Shown piece after piece: positions 50,289 through 62,787 of a stretch of DNA of 64,000 bases; the first letter of the stretch is position 1, and the number at the start of each line of letters is the position of its first letter. Origin of the DNA: Daphnia carinata (Eukaryota > Arthropoda > Branchiopoda > Diplostraca > Daphniidae). The translations under genes were made by a program, and so were the position numbers. A model generated the notes under the pieces. The model saw only the letters and a list, made by a program, of their open reading frames with translations, was not told the DNA's origin and searched no databases. The stretch covers positions 9,648,679 through 9,712,678 of the forward strand of contig NC_081337.1 in the NCBI RefSeq assembly GCF_022539665.2, written 5' to 3'.

Positions 50289-53200
50289 GTAAAAAGCACA
50301 CAAGCTGGGCAGACGGATGTCACTACTCGAAGCTATAACTTTGTGTTTGCTTCCCTTCAGTTAATGAGTTGTCGCACCAGCGCGCGCATAGCGCCCCACT
50401 CCATCGTGCCCAGTCATCATCGCTCTCGAGTTCCACTCATGAGCGATAACTGGCCAACAAATATTCGTGTATTTGAAGAGCTTTTTAGATGAAGGATTCC
50501 TTCTTTAATCATCAAAACTCTTGATGAGTTTTTTTTTTCTCTTTCACAATGTAACATTAGTTTTCTTGCTGATTGTTGGCAAGTCTCGAATGTTGATTTT
50601 CAAGTTTATTCGTGAATTGGGGGAAGAGGGTTGGTAGATAGCAGGACCCCACCCAAACTGTTTTTTGTTTCTATAGCTGTTGGCAAGAAAAAAAAAGGCG
50701 GATAATGCAGACCCTCTGGAAATGTTAAGGGAAGAAGAAATTCATTTTCAGAGGGCAACTAAAGAAATATAATATACAAGTTTAACTATGCCCTTCTACG
50801 TCTGTTTACACTGAAAATTTTTTTTTTCCTTTTACAAGGGGAGAGAGAGAAGGGAAAAAAATCTTTCGCCCGATGTGTTTGCTACGGTACATTGAACAGA
50901 AAGCCGCCCCGTGATGGTATAAGGGCGCCAACGTTCTGTCTGGCTTCTCTCTTCTTTGCCAAGAGCTTTCAAAAAAGAGCTGCGGTTCTCTTCGCTCTTA
51001 CCTTCACTTTAACATAGGGAAGTTCAAAGATCATTTAAACGTCTTCGAAAAGAAAAAACAAGTCCCTCTCGCTTGAGGTGTGTTGCTTCCGCACCATCTT
51101 CAAATTGTATTGAAACTATAGTCGCTTAGACGCGCGATCATCTTACATCTGTTTACACCTGGATTTTTTTCGTAACTATGACTTTGGCAACATGGTGGGC
51201 TGAGCAAAACAAAAATCAGGGTCACGGTTACATCTGTCTTGTTCCATTTCAGTGTTGTTGTCCTCTGAACTGTCAGCCATTTGAAATGAGCTCTCTGCCA
51301 TCATCATCTTACCTGGAGTTCATTCTCTTTTTTTTTCCACACAAAAACGACAAAGTCATTGATGCGCCGCTCTCGTGATCGTGAAAAAAAAAAACACAAA
51401 CTGACATCATCAAGCAATGACTGTAACAAAACACTGGTTCAGTATATTTTCTCGAGTTGGGGAAAACCAAAACCATTGGAATGTTGGGGAGGAAAAGGAG
51501 AAGAAGACAGACAAGTGTTTGATGTCATTATCGCTTGTCTCTGGACGAAGAAGAACCTGAGGCAGCAAAAGAAAAACAACTAGAGGGTGAAGAGAAAAGA
51601 AAAACAAAAATGGAAAAACGAATTTGAAGGGTGGCGAAAAAAAAGAGACAGAGCAATAGAGAATACATAAAAACAAGGAACGTGAGATGATGATAACAAC
51701 TATACTACACTTCCATTTTTTTCTTTCCAGGTACACGAAAATCTCTTGTGTTGTTTCAATTCGTTTTTATACACGTCTATTCTATTCTATTCTGTTTATA
51801 TACACGTCATAAAAAACCGAAAGAAAAAAAGGCTGAAAAGGAGAAGGTGAGGAAAGAAGCTAAAAGTGTCCCATTAAAAAACCATCCGACGAGAATCAAA
51901 AAGTAGAGGAGAAGAACGAAAGAAAAAAAAAAGGGAGATGCAACCGATTTTCATTTTAATGTAGAAAAAGGAGAGAGAGAGAGAGAGAGAAAAAAAACTT
52001 CAGCTCAAGGGCTAGAAAGATTTCCACCTTTTTAAGACAATGTGATCAAGTTATTTTCATGTTGCGTTTACCTTTCCCCGGGTGACTAGCCGGGCAGGCC
52101 CAGCTAAAAAGTTGTGTGTTAAACGGTGAAAGAGAGAAAAATTAGAAACAAAAAAAAACAAAACAAAACAAGAAAACTGAAATTATAGTAGCCAGAGTGG
52201 GTTCGGAAACTCTCAGAGGGGGGCGTTCTATGTGGTACTATGTCGCTGATGGAATCCAATTTACCTTTAATTCGAAAGAGAGTTACTGCACTCCAGTCCG
52301 TTGAACGTAAAAAGACTAAATGAGCCTTTTTCTTCTTTTTGGGGAAAGGGGGACCTTTTTGTTTTAAAAAGTTCCGTTGGGAGCCCCTATGGCCCTTTAA
52401 AGGGATATGCGTGTAGAGGGGAGGATGTGCTGAACTACCTGGCCAGGTAAGCACGGATCTTTTTTTTTTTTTTTTTGAGTCTTTACAAACGAAAAGGCCC
52501 GAAAAAGGAAAACAAAAAAATGAGGTCCTTTGCCCTAGTGGCTGATTTTTTATTCCCTCTAGCAAACAGCATCTAGCTAGAAGAACAACACAAGAGAAAT
52601 ACATATCTATTTTTTTTTTTTTTCTGTCTCTTATTATTATATTCAGCCTTCAGGTCTACATAGTGTTGCCTTATAATTTCCTCTGTGATTTCTAAAACTA
52701 GAGGTTTGTGTCTTGTGAAGGGAAAGGTTAACATTTCACAGGTAAAGGGTCAATTTAACTGAGAATGAGCGAGACACAACTAAATGAAAATAAGAGGCTC
52801 TCACTCATCAACTCAAAACTAATATCCATTTAAGGAAGAGGAGGTCACATTAAGGCAAAAAAAAAAGGCAAACGACAAGAGGACTCAAAGAAAATTACTG
52901 TTCTATCGTTTTGCTTTTTCACAACAAAAAGGTTGATGAAGAGTAAAGAAGGAGGAGTCGACCTTTACGCGCTCTACATACACCGCCGTCACGTGTACTT
53001 TAAACTATCATCGTCAAACTGTCATCAAAATTTCTTCTTTCCTCATTGTTTAAAGAAATCGCGAAACTCGGGGAGGACGAGTGATGGACACCGTTGGTCT
53101 CAAATTCGACATGACAACACACTGACACAATGATGTAACAGTTTAATCACGGGTTTTTTTTTTCTAGGTTGCATCATATCGTGACACACATTGATGCTGT

Positions 53201-54308
53201 TCCACATTTCAAAGTAGAAAACAAAACAGAATGACTCAAAGCAAAAAAGCTGTTGGACACACGCAGCTGCACCGAATGGCTTTCCTTAATACATGAAGGC
53301 ATTAAACATTCAAATGTTTGTTCAACATCAAAAGTCTTTTAGCTCTTGTCTCCCATTTATAGACACGAACAGCAAGTTGTTTCGTTCGTCACTTTAAAGT
53401 TTTCTATAGTGGCAAGCTTTTTGATTGACATTAGAAAGTATATTAACAAACGCTGCTGGCGTGATTGATATGTAGAGTCTGTGCCGTAACCGAATCCGCA
53501 CGACCATCAAAGAAGGAAGAAAGGAGAGCTTATAAGTCAAATGACCGGATGTGTGCTAGAGCCAGGCCCCTACACACAAGGTCGGTGTCGTGCACACATA
53601 GATATATAGCATTTGTGTGTACAATGCCATGGCAAAAGGATGAACCACGAACATTAGCGAGTTTCCTTTCGCCTCCTTTCCAATGGCTTCTTCTCTGATT
53701 TCACCGAAAAAAAAAATGGATATCGTATCATCATCATCGCTTTTTTTCTAGGAAAATGGAAGCGATACTCTTTTCTTTTTTGTTGACATTTTTTTTCCAT
53801 TTTATTTTAATGTTTCATTCGTCAGACTATTTGCCAGTGGTGTCAACTCCCTAATTAAAAATGACACTCTTTCCTTCAATGAATGATCTTTTCTTCTTCT
53901 TCCAATCTTCCTATTTTCATTTAAAAATCCTCTTATTTTGTTTTTTTGGCAAACGAATTCGAAATGAATACAATCGTTGTTGTTCACCAAGAAAACTACG
54001 CCTTTACAATAGGTCACGATCCTTATACGTCCAAGGAAACCTCCAAACATGCAGATATTTCTGTATAGACTCACGTCGGGCGGTGGTGACATGTTCTACA
54101 TATCGAAACGACGCCCCATATCATTTTGCTTGTCCGATACATTTCTTTTTTTTTTTCTTAATCTAATAGAATTTGAAGAGAGGGGGGAATTCCATTTTTC
54201 TTACCCTCCTCACTTTTTTTTGTATTCAACTAAAAACACGTCAGAGATTCCAACAACAGACGGCCCGAGTTTTTACCCCTCATGTGCATTATAGGACAGC
54301 ATTCAATG

Positions 54309-54310
<2 letters not shown>

Positions 54311-54340
<30 letters not shown>
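54311..54340. repeat. (GA)15 microsatellite
   Basis: Perfect GA array flanked by TTCAATGGG on the left and TTGAATGGG on the right, a small direct-repeat-like flank. Confidence 0.95.
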
Positions 54341-54343
<3 letters not shown>

Positions 54344-54456
54344 GAATGGGAATCAAACAGACCGTGAGGGTGTGTCGTTTGAGCGTGCACGTCAATATAA
54401 ATTGCCACCAGCTGGGGTGTTGTACATAGATACTCATAATACACGTCATAAGGGAG

Positions 54457-54458
<2 letters not shown>

Positions 54459-54488
<30 letters not shown>
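54459..54488. repeat. (AG)15 microsatellite
   Basis: Second GA-type array on the same strand about 120 bases after the first, of essentially equal length. Confidence 0.95.
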
Positions 54489-54493
<5 letters not shown>

Positions 54494-55866
54494 TAGTGTG
54501 TGGGTTTATTAAATATATTTTTTTTTCCCTTTCCTTTTCTCCATTCAGAATTCAGGAAAGAAAAAAAAGTGTTTTTTTTTCGTATACATTTTGATTATTA
54601 TTCATTCAAACTCCCCCCTCCTTCGCGGTGCTGGCTTTTGGGAGATCTTTAAAATTCCTTCACACACATCCACATACACGCCCATTAAAAGAAATGGACG
54701 AACAAGAGAATTTATTTAAAAAGAAAAACCAAAGGCTTTTGCATATACTACGCACACGGAAATCGATTCCATCCCCGCTTATGCAGCACAACCATATAGA
54801 AAAGCCCAACGAGATTTCAAGAGCCATACACGCTGTGTGTTTCCCCTTTGGACGTTTTCCCTTCTTTTCTCTCTGTGTGTAATATATGAGTTAGCTGGGA
54901 AAAGGTATGGGTTTCGTTAGCGCTGCAGGTACAGTTTTTTTTTTCTTCCTTAATTTTTTATTTAAAAAAAAAGGTATAGAGGGGAGAGACCTGGTTAGTT
55001 CTTGGAACTCGTTTTTTTTTTTTTTTCTTTTTCTCTCTGTGTAGTGTCCGGAACCGGCGTGAAATTAACGCCATTTAAAACAACCCAGCTGCTGCTGGGC
55101 ACATTCGACCATTAAATACACTTCTAATGAAGCTCCAGCTCATTTTTGAGTCTTCTCTATTTGTGTATGTATATCTATGTATAATATGTAGATACGGGCA
55201 TTCTCCAGCTATTAGGCAAAAGACATTGCGATGTTACAGCAATAGCCAAGAAAGAAAGAAAAAACAAAGTGCCATGGCTATATATTTATAGACATTTTGT
55301 CTCTCCAAACTCCCTTTTCTGTTTTTAAATGGATGTCAAGGGGTGTGTGCGAAGGAACCGGTCCGACAGTTTCGTTCAATAGCCGCACGACTCGCTTGTT
55401 CCTTTTTCGTACTCTACGTCTCTTATCCTTTCGTGCGTTTCTTCGTTTTCTTCAAATCCGCAAGAAAAAAAGTTGTTTTTGTTTCTGTACCATTGTAATT
55501 GGCAAAGAGTCTCGTGTGTGTGTGTCAATACCAAACAAGTTTTCGGTTCAGTGGTTTTCCAATAGCTGAAATTACAAGAGATTTAAAACTGAATAAACGA
55601 ACAATGTTGAAATCTTTTTACACGACCCTTTTCCTCATTTGTTCGGCTCTTTCTGTATGCACGACTCGTTGATGCTCGATACATGTCCTACGCAAATGTG
55701 TCTATCCAAAAGGCGATCGACCGAAGTCAAGAAATAAGCCAAAATGGCTAGCAAAAAAAAAAAAAAGAAGATAGGCAAATTGAGCTGAATAAGTAGTAAG
55801 TTTGTTGTGTAAAAGAAAAAGGGTCTGCAGCATCTGATTACACAACTGTGATATTGCTTCCGCTTT

Positions 55867-55884
55867 CTCTCTCTCTCTCTCTCT
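55867..55884. repeat. (CT)9 microsatellite
   Basis: Perfect CT array followed by AGCTAGCTA. Confidence 0.85.
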
Positions 55885-56986
55885 AGCTAGCTACTGGCGC
55901 ATACTCCTTTCAACTTTGATCAAAAACGAAACACGGGCACATACCACTACACAAAAAGTTCCAATGCTGCGCACAAAACATTTGAAATCCGAAGCCTTTA
56001 TGTATAGACATATTTCGTTCTTTTTATCATGCTCTTCGTCAAACTGCACTCTACATATAGTCTGCTGCTCTTGATTTCTATATATCTACGTGCATCAAAA
56101 AGATGGGGAAGAAAAAAAAAAGCAGGAGGGGGGATTTACTGGTTAGGGTTTCAAAAGCGAATGTCAGCAGCAGTGCACGCACAATATCTAACGATCATTC
56201 GATACATATATAGAAGCTATTCCCTAACAAGGTCTCGTCTATTCGGGTTGGCTGCTGTAGAACTAACAATAGCAAAAAGCTTTAGATATATTGGGTATAG
56301 CGTTATCATCCCAATGGTCGATATGGGCACGGGTGCACCGAGTGCACAAAAAGGAAAGGTCCGTTTCTTGTTGCTGTTGATGACAGCCTCACTAGCTACG
56401 TTCACCTAGCGACGATTTTCATTTGTGGATCCATCGTTTCTCTCGTGTTAAGCCTCTTCACCCCTTTCTCTGTTTATTGGCTTGGTAACAGCAATTATCG
56501 GGAAGCCTCTCTCTCTTTTTTATAGAAATAAAAATCGATCCAAAAGATGGCTGGCCTTTGAATATAAGGGGCGAAAAAAAATAGGGTGGCTTATAGACCT
56601 AATAGAAGATCAGGGCGTGTTATGAGGATAGGGGGGATGTAAAATGATAATAACGTGAACGCATTGCAATATTATTCAGAGTATCCAATATACTTTTCCA
56701 TGGCGGGCATGTTAGACGTATATGGGAAAGAAAGATTTCTGGGTCGGGGCTGATGCACACCTTATTGGCCGTTATTATTATTATCACCATGATTATATCC
56801 AACCCCTCGAAAACCATCGCGTTATGCTAACGAGCTATAGCCCTTGTGTTCATCCCCTCTAGCATAGTGAGCCTAGCTGAATAACACATGACGAGTTTTT
56901 TTATTTTTTTCTAAGGGTCGATTCGGAAGGCCTTAACTTTCATCTCTTTATTGTTTCGCCGTTAAAAAAAAATAGGGGAGAGAGAA

Positions 56987-57217
56987 ATGGCTTTTAATGC
57001 ATACAAACTTGCCTGTACAGTTTCATTCATTTTGTTGCTTCCACAATTTTTAATAGTCTTGTGTGCGCAGCAATACAGAACTTTTACGGTTAAAATTACA
57101 CAACTGGTCTCTCATAAAAAATATGTAGGGGGGAGACTATCACACCAGGAAATGAGAATTCAAGTTGATTATTACACGAAAATCTGTCAAGGAGAATCAT
57201 CCTGTTTCGAGACATGA
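56987..57217 (+). CDS. Candidate small secreted protein or first coding exon
   Basis: This is the most gene-like open frame in the window: 76 codons with no dependence on homopolymers. The start AGAAATGG has a favourable A at -3 and G at +4. The first 28 or so residues have signal-peptide form: MAFNAYK, a hydrophobic core including SFILLLPQFLIVL, then CAQQ as a plausible cleavage region. The remainder (YRTFTVKITQLV..., ending in QGESSCFET) has alternating hydrophobic residues suggesting beta strands and two cysteines. It could be a short secreted peptide or the first exon of a longer secreted or membrane protein. No good donor is seen before the TGA; the GTAAAA site lies just after it. I recognise no family, and a poly(A) signal close downstream is not evident. 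Confidence 0.22.
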   Translation: MAFNAYKLACTVSFILLLPQFLIVLCAQQYRTFTVKITQLVSHKKYVGGRLSHQEMRIQVDYYTKICQGESSCFET

Positions 57218-59000
57218 CTTCTGTAAAAGGATCAAATTCAGGTGGACGTGAATTTGAAAAACGAAAGGGAGTCGTAAAAGTCGATGGTAGCAAACCCTTT
57301 ACCCCCCTCTTCGCCATCGACGTGTAATGTACCTGTATCACTATATTTATGAATACACCTGGAACTGACAATCAACTATTTGAAAACTGACAGCTACGTT
57401 TTTTTCTTCCATCATGTTCAGACGTAAGTGAAGGACACCCGCGTCTGGCGTATTTCTAAGAAATTGAAGCTCTTTTTATTTCTGAAAAGTACACAGACGA
57501 ACGGACAAACAGCTTCAAACTGGTTTCACGACTTCTCCTGTAGGAAAAAGAAAAGAGCCACTGACTTGCTGATTAATGAGTCTCGACTAAACAGCCCACT
57601 ATATTACAGTATTACAACTAATACTCTGCTGCCATGTCCATTGTATAGACTTCTACCACCAGTGAGAAGAGAGATGACGAAGAGAAAAAAAAATGTATAT
57701 ATATAGGTAGATGAAATAAGCGTGTACATCCATGTTTTAAGCTTGAAAAAAAAAGAGAGAGAAACAGAAAGCGAGAAAGACAATATAAAAATACTCCGAA
57801 AAGCTGCTGGGCTTCTTTTTTTTTTCGAAGCAAATGTTTTTATTTTTTCTTTAGTGCTGTGAAGCGAGACGAACAACGGATAAGGAAGAAAGGAAACCAC
57901 TCGCTCTCCACCTGTGGCTTTTTATTTCATCGTCTTTTCTTTTTGTGTTAAAACTTTAAGAAAAAAAAAAAAAAAATTCTCTGGCCCTTTTTTTTATCTT
58001 TCCATCTCCACCCAGCTGCGAATAAATGAATTGCCTCGTATTTCATGCGGCTTATTATGTTTCGCTATTATTCTCTTCTTTTTCTACCTCTGCCTCTCCA
58101 TCTTTCTGTCTCTTTCTGCTTGGATAATAGAGCGCATCGCTAATTCACCTAAACAGCAAGGTGTCCTCCGATATTTGTCGCTCTACAAGAGACTATTTTC
58201 GTTTAGATATGGGTCACCTGTGTCCACCTCGTGATGCGAAATTTCAAACGTGAAACGACGATATGCAACAACAAATAGAAGCTTTAATCGCGATGATATG
58301 AACCAAAATAAAGGCGGCCGATAACGATTCCCAAGATAAGTTCGGACTGATTGGAATGCAACATAAATAAACAAGCGAAACAAAAGCAATAGACCCGTTT
58401 AAAATCAGATGCAATATTTGATGACGCTACACCGAAAAGTGATGGAAAATGATGTGTACATCGTCCATGGTGGCAGCTGCAACCCGATAGAAAGGGAGGC
58501 CCAGTTCTCTTTCGAGCATCGCCGATATCAGGCCAATGTCCATGACGTTTTAGTAGCTTGTTTGTGGAATGCCAATTGCTATCGCCCCCTCTTCCTCTGC
58601 GGCTATGTGTGTGTCGTTTACACACACACACACACACACACGTATGTGTGTACCTATACGTCGAGATAGAAGAAGGGGGTCCTTTTTTTTTCTTTCTCTC
58701 CCTCCCTCAATGGAACGAAAAAAAAAAAATACGTAGGTGTATATGCACACGAATAGAGAAGGATCAGCTGCTGCTTGTCGGTGTGCGAGTCCGGGCAGGT
58801 GTGGACTACGCACTTTGATGTAAATGGGAGGGGGGACGAAGAACTGCAGATTTTTTCTCCTCTTGTCCGTAGTTGAGCCGGACGGTTTAGGACAGGCAAA
58901 GAACGCCCACCTTTCATTGTTTTTTTTGTTTTTTTCATATGGGATTAGTTTCGTCTATTTTTATAACAGAAAATTCGTTGATTAAAAATTCCTGGAATTG
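57218..59000. other. Non-coding stretch
   Basis: It holds a GTCGATGG/CCATCGAC inverted repeat (57280-57321), an A run near 57961-57976, a GT/AC inverted pair (58606-58641) and pyrimidine tracts. No gene is recognised. Confidence 0.55.
58606..58641. repeat. Inverted (GT)n / (AC)n pair
   Basis: A short GT array (58606-58614) is followed by CGTT and an AC array (58620-58641), with another GTGTG just after. The arms are complementary and can fold on themselves, as at 45011-45062. Confidence 0.75.
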
Positions 59001-60640
59001 TTTCTAATGACAATCCGTTAAATCACATATTTTTCGGAAACAAAAATTGCAGTGGCAAGAGACTCAGAGTTCATGTAGTTCGAAACTAAAAAGGCGGGTA
59101 GTTAGGAAAGAGTTGCTTTCGTCATCTGTTTCGTGATTTTCGTAATAGACAACAACGTATACAGCAGACATTATTCTTATTTTCTTTTATATCTTTCTTT
59201 TTTTAGGGGTTTTCTCTTTTGCAAAAGGATTTCCGTGTCATTTTATGTCACCGATGACTTGAACGGAATGCAACTGGGTCTTTTGATTGGCATTGATATT
59301 TTACATGATGCAAAGGATTTGGAATCACATTATTCCAATTCAAAATTCATTTCTCTTTTCTTATTCACGCTGTGTATTTACTGTTTGATCGCCTCCCGTA
59401 TCATTATCAGCTTCATAAATACCGCAAATGATGAGAAAAAAATGGCTTCCTTGAGGTTAAAGTGGGACTGTTATTTTTCAAAATTCAAAATCAGGATGGC
59501 CAAAGCATGCCCAGCAGAGTTGTTTTATCAATTCTAAACATCAAACATATTCTATTCCCATTTTCAAATATCCAGCTCATTTGGATTGATAACCACAGCC
59601 CCCCATCAAAAATCCTTTGCCACTACGATAAACTACCGTTCCTTATAATACGGAATATACATGGTATATATATCAAATGGGTTAAACAACGTTGTTAGTT
59701 TGCAGCGCATCATTAGTAACATCATCGCAAAGGGAACGGTGAACAAAAAATGTCCCTTCCTTGACTTGGTTAAAAACAAAAAATGTTCAGGAATTCAATC
59801 CCTTTCCCCTACCAAACATTTTTTCGTCGCAGTACACGACCTCCAGCTATTGTGGATTGCCAGTTTTATGTAATTTATCTCTCCTCATCTTCCCAACACC
59901 GTCCCTTCTCAGTGTCTATCGATCCTATGGCGCAGCTAGTCGTGAGTACATTGTCGCGTTGGCCCATCATAAATATCTATTAGATTATTCTCGGGGTTCC
60001 TTTTCTTATTTATTTATTTTTTTTCAGTTTGCCCACCTAACCCCCGGGCCCCAGTAGTTCCATTTCAAAGCTTTACGTTGCCTCTTTCTCTTCGTTTTAG
60101 ATCAATAGGTTTGACCTTTTTTTCTTTTCCTCCTAAATAGATAGAATGTACAAGCGAGCCTGTCTGTGGGATAATATACCCCTTAAACTATTCCCATTTT
60201 TAGAAAGTTCTTTCAATTTAGCCCAAAACGAATTATTTTGAGAAAGGTCAGCCTTATTTTCATTTTTTTTCTCGATTCAATTATTACCTCGTATTTTTTT
60301 TTATTTGATAAGGTATTTTCAGCTTTTTTCTTGCGTATACGTGTAGGTTTTTCTTAGCCAACTATGTCAACATCGGTCTTGCAAAGTTATTATTTTTTAA
60401 AAGATAACGAAGGAAAAATGTTAGATGTTGTTCAGTAGGGAAGCCAAATACGATATCTTTATCAAAGTATTGCTCAATATTTGATAATATTATTCCCAGC
60501 TGTTAGTTACATTCGCTTTTTTTTTGTGAGTGTGTGTATTTGCTGTAATGTTATAATGAAGCAATTGCACGCGTGATTGAACTTCCAAATTACTACAAGT
60601 AAATTTTTGAAAATGAAATAAATTCGAAGAAAGACGAAAC
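59000..60640. other. AT-rich stretch with few long homopolymers
   Basis: This block is AT-rich but, unlike most of the window, almost lacks A/T runs over 10. Overlapping open frames (59133-59537, 59462-59698, 59761-60057) look less like run artefacts, yet none matches a protein I know. It may be a decayed transposable element or simply ordinary AT-rich intergenic DNA. Confidence 0.4.
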
Positions 60641-60829
60641 AAGTTGGTTACGAAATATCTCCCGAACGCAGACAGGAAACGAAACGCGACAGGTTTGGTC
60701 CCGTTCGGTCACGATTCCCGTCCACACGCTGCTCGAAGTCTGAGGCAGTCAATCACTTAAAGAAAATGAGAGAATGGAGGAAACAAAAAACACAAAAAAA
60801 AAAAAAGAAAAAAGACGGGCAAACAGAAG

Positions 60830-60945
60830 AGGTCATCTGAGGTCGTGTACCGCAAGGGGCCTCTCTCTCATACCAAAGAGGGGCCCGGCGCTTGCCGCCA
60901 CCGCGCCCGGCTATCACTGCCGCCGCCGCTCTGCATAAAATAAGC
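60830..60945. promoter_or_regulatory. GC-rich, CpG-containing patch
   Basis: A local change to GC-rich sequence: GGGGCCTC, GAGGGGCCCGGCG, CCGCCACCGCGCCCGG and CCGCCGCCGC follow one another, then GCATAAAATAAG, which resembles a TATA box. In an AT-biased background this could be a promoter or 5' untranslated region of a gene lying to the right. No start codon with a convincing protein follows, so the call is tentative. Confidence 0.2.
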
Positions 60946-62586
60946 TTTTTTCTTTTTTTCTCTTTGCTGAAGAAACGAAGCTTTTTCTTTTTTGCCCTCC
61001 CCTCCACTTTTCTTTGCCTTCAGAAAAAGTTCATTCCGCCCCGTTAGAGGTTATATATCCTTTTGATAAGGAGGTTCCCTTCTTTCTCCGTTTTCTTCTC
61101 TTCTTCCCCATCGTTTCTTAAAGGGAAAGACACGGGCTTATATATATGCGTGACATGGTGAATTATACCTTTTGGGGCTTCTCCTGGACAAGGGGGGGAC
61201 CCCTAGCTGAAAGGCCCCCTCTCTTCAATTCCTGTTTCTTGTTTTCGGGGGGGTAGTATATGGTGGAGCTTGAAAAATAGGGAGGAGGAACGTCGAGAAT
61301 CGATGGGTTTTCGGCTGTTGTGAGTGTGGAAGAATAAAAACGAGGAGAAAGGATCCAACGGACACCAATAATAAAATAGCACCTAGGAGAGAACACAGAA
61401 GTACTCTATAGAAGTTGAAGGCCCAGTTTTTTTCTTTTTTCCAATGGCCAAAGGTTCTCCCCTCTCATTCTTTTTAACCACCATATCTAGATGGGAACAG
61501 GGAAAATATTTGAGACGAGAAATAAACGCCAATGAGGTGTGTTTTTTTGGGGTGGAATTTTTCTTTTTTGTGTAGCATCCGTGAGTAAATTTGGCATTGG
61601 TACATAAAAGAGAGAAAAAAAAAAGCATGCATTATTTTATCATTATTTCATCACGACGGATTTCCATATATGTGGAGGCGAAATCATGCGAAACACACAC
61701 GTTTTACGTTGTTCGAATAGAAAAATAAAAGAAGACAACACACACTTTTTCTGTGCATGCATCCTCCCTTTTTAGAAAACAAAACAAAAACGAGTTGAGG
61801 CGTTGAGCGGAATCGATCCGGAGGAGCCAGCAGCAGTCGGTGGGTTTTGAATTGAAAATTCCTTGCGATGATGTGAGGAAACATGGCCGCCCCAATGTGA
61901 ACACAGATATTGCCTTATAGACAGCTGCGCAGATAGCCTGGCTATTTTTTTTTATGTTGTTTTTGTTTTCGTTGGGCGAGAGGAGATAGAAAACCTCCGG
62001 ATATGATGGCCATTTTCATCGTTGGAGGAAAAGAACTGTGGAATAAATTGGGTTTTCGCAAAAACTAGAAAAAAAAAAAATGGTCAAGTCACTTGCGTTC
62101 AAACAAACTGGTCCGTCCTGGCCGTATCTATTGCGTAACGTATAGATTCTTCGTGAGGCTGGACTATGAAAGCTCAAAGGGGGAGGGGATTATATTGTTT
62201 TGTGGGGAGCAAACCGACCGTAAAACATTGTTGCATAGCCTAAAAAATATGAAATTCTATAGATAGTGGCTGTTTTTCATAAATCGCTTCATTTCTATTG
62301 CTTAATACTTTAATTGGATAAGTCTCTACTTCTTCTTTTCCCAAGAAAGAACGGATCCTCTTCTTTCGTCCCCCCCCCCCCCCCGTTCCAGTCGACCGTC
62401 TCCTTTGATTGTTATAATAATAGCTGACGGAAAACGGCCGTTCTGTACGGACCGGGAATCACGTTTGAGCCGCCATCATATTACCATGTTTAGGTGTATT
62501 ACACGCTTCGATTTTTACATAATCTACCAACTTACATCTACAGTCACTGCCACTAGGAATTTATTATTATTTTTTTTTTTTTGCAG
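60946..62586. other. Non-coding stretch
   Basis: Mixed sequence with G runs near 61191-61197 and 61249-61254, a C16 run near 62369-62384 and short A/T runs. No gene is recognised. GGTATAATT/AATTATACC-type sequence at about 61164 is shared in inverse orientation with 38900, but it is too short to define a repeat. Confidence 0.55.
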
Positions 62587-62787
62587 AAGACACACACAAA
62601 AATGAGCTTTGCCTTTTTTAATGTTTGCCGGACGAGCCGGACCAGATGCTTAGCGGACACCCAGTTTCCATCTGGTTCCGGATTGCCTTATTATGTGCAG
62701 TATTTTTTAAAGGCAAAATGTCAAACGATTCCCTTATCTGGCGATTTTTTTCTCTTCTTCCTTGCTGAGCTAGTTAAAGAGCTATGA
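62587..62787 (+). CDS. Possible terminal exon, unknown product
   Basis: A long T-tract ending in GCAG is a strong acceptor. The frame contains ATG at 62602 with A at -3 and continues for 62 codons (MSFAFFNVCRTS... ending LAELVKEL) to TGA. AATAAA begins only a few bases after the stop (62791), which could be a poly(A) signal. No domain is recognised. Chance is a real alternative because AATAAA and T-tracts are common here. Confidence 0.13.
   Translation, partial: KTHTKMSFAFFNVCRTSRTRCLADTQFPSGSGLPYYVQYFLKAKCQTIPLSGDFFLFFLAELVKEL

Larger units (their letters stand above)
46900..52600. other. Non-coding stretch; possible exons at 47.18 and 50.19 kb
   Basis: No recognisable gene. Landmarks are GA array 47284-47301, T27 at 47633-47659, C runs near 48001 and 48664, GA array 51971-51990 and a CCCTTTAAAGGG palindrome near 52392-52403. 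Two splice-bounded segments are discussed separately. The span 49000-49460 is free of long runs but shows no recognised protein. Confidence 0.6.
52600..56600. other. Non-coding stretch with paired GA arrays
   Basis: No supported gene. Two (GA)15 arrays lie about 120 bases apart at 54311-54340 and 54459-54488, and a CT array at 55867-55884. A 126-codon frame at 56029-56409 shows no recognisable domain. Confidence 0.6.
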
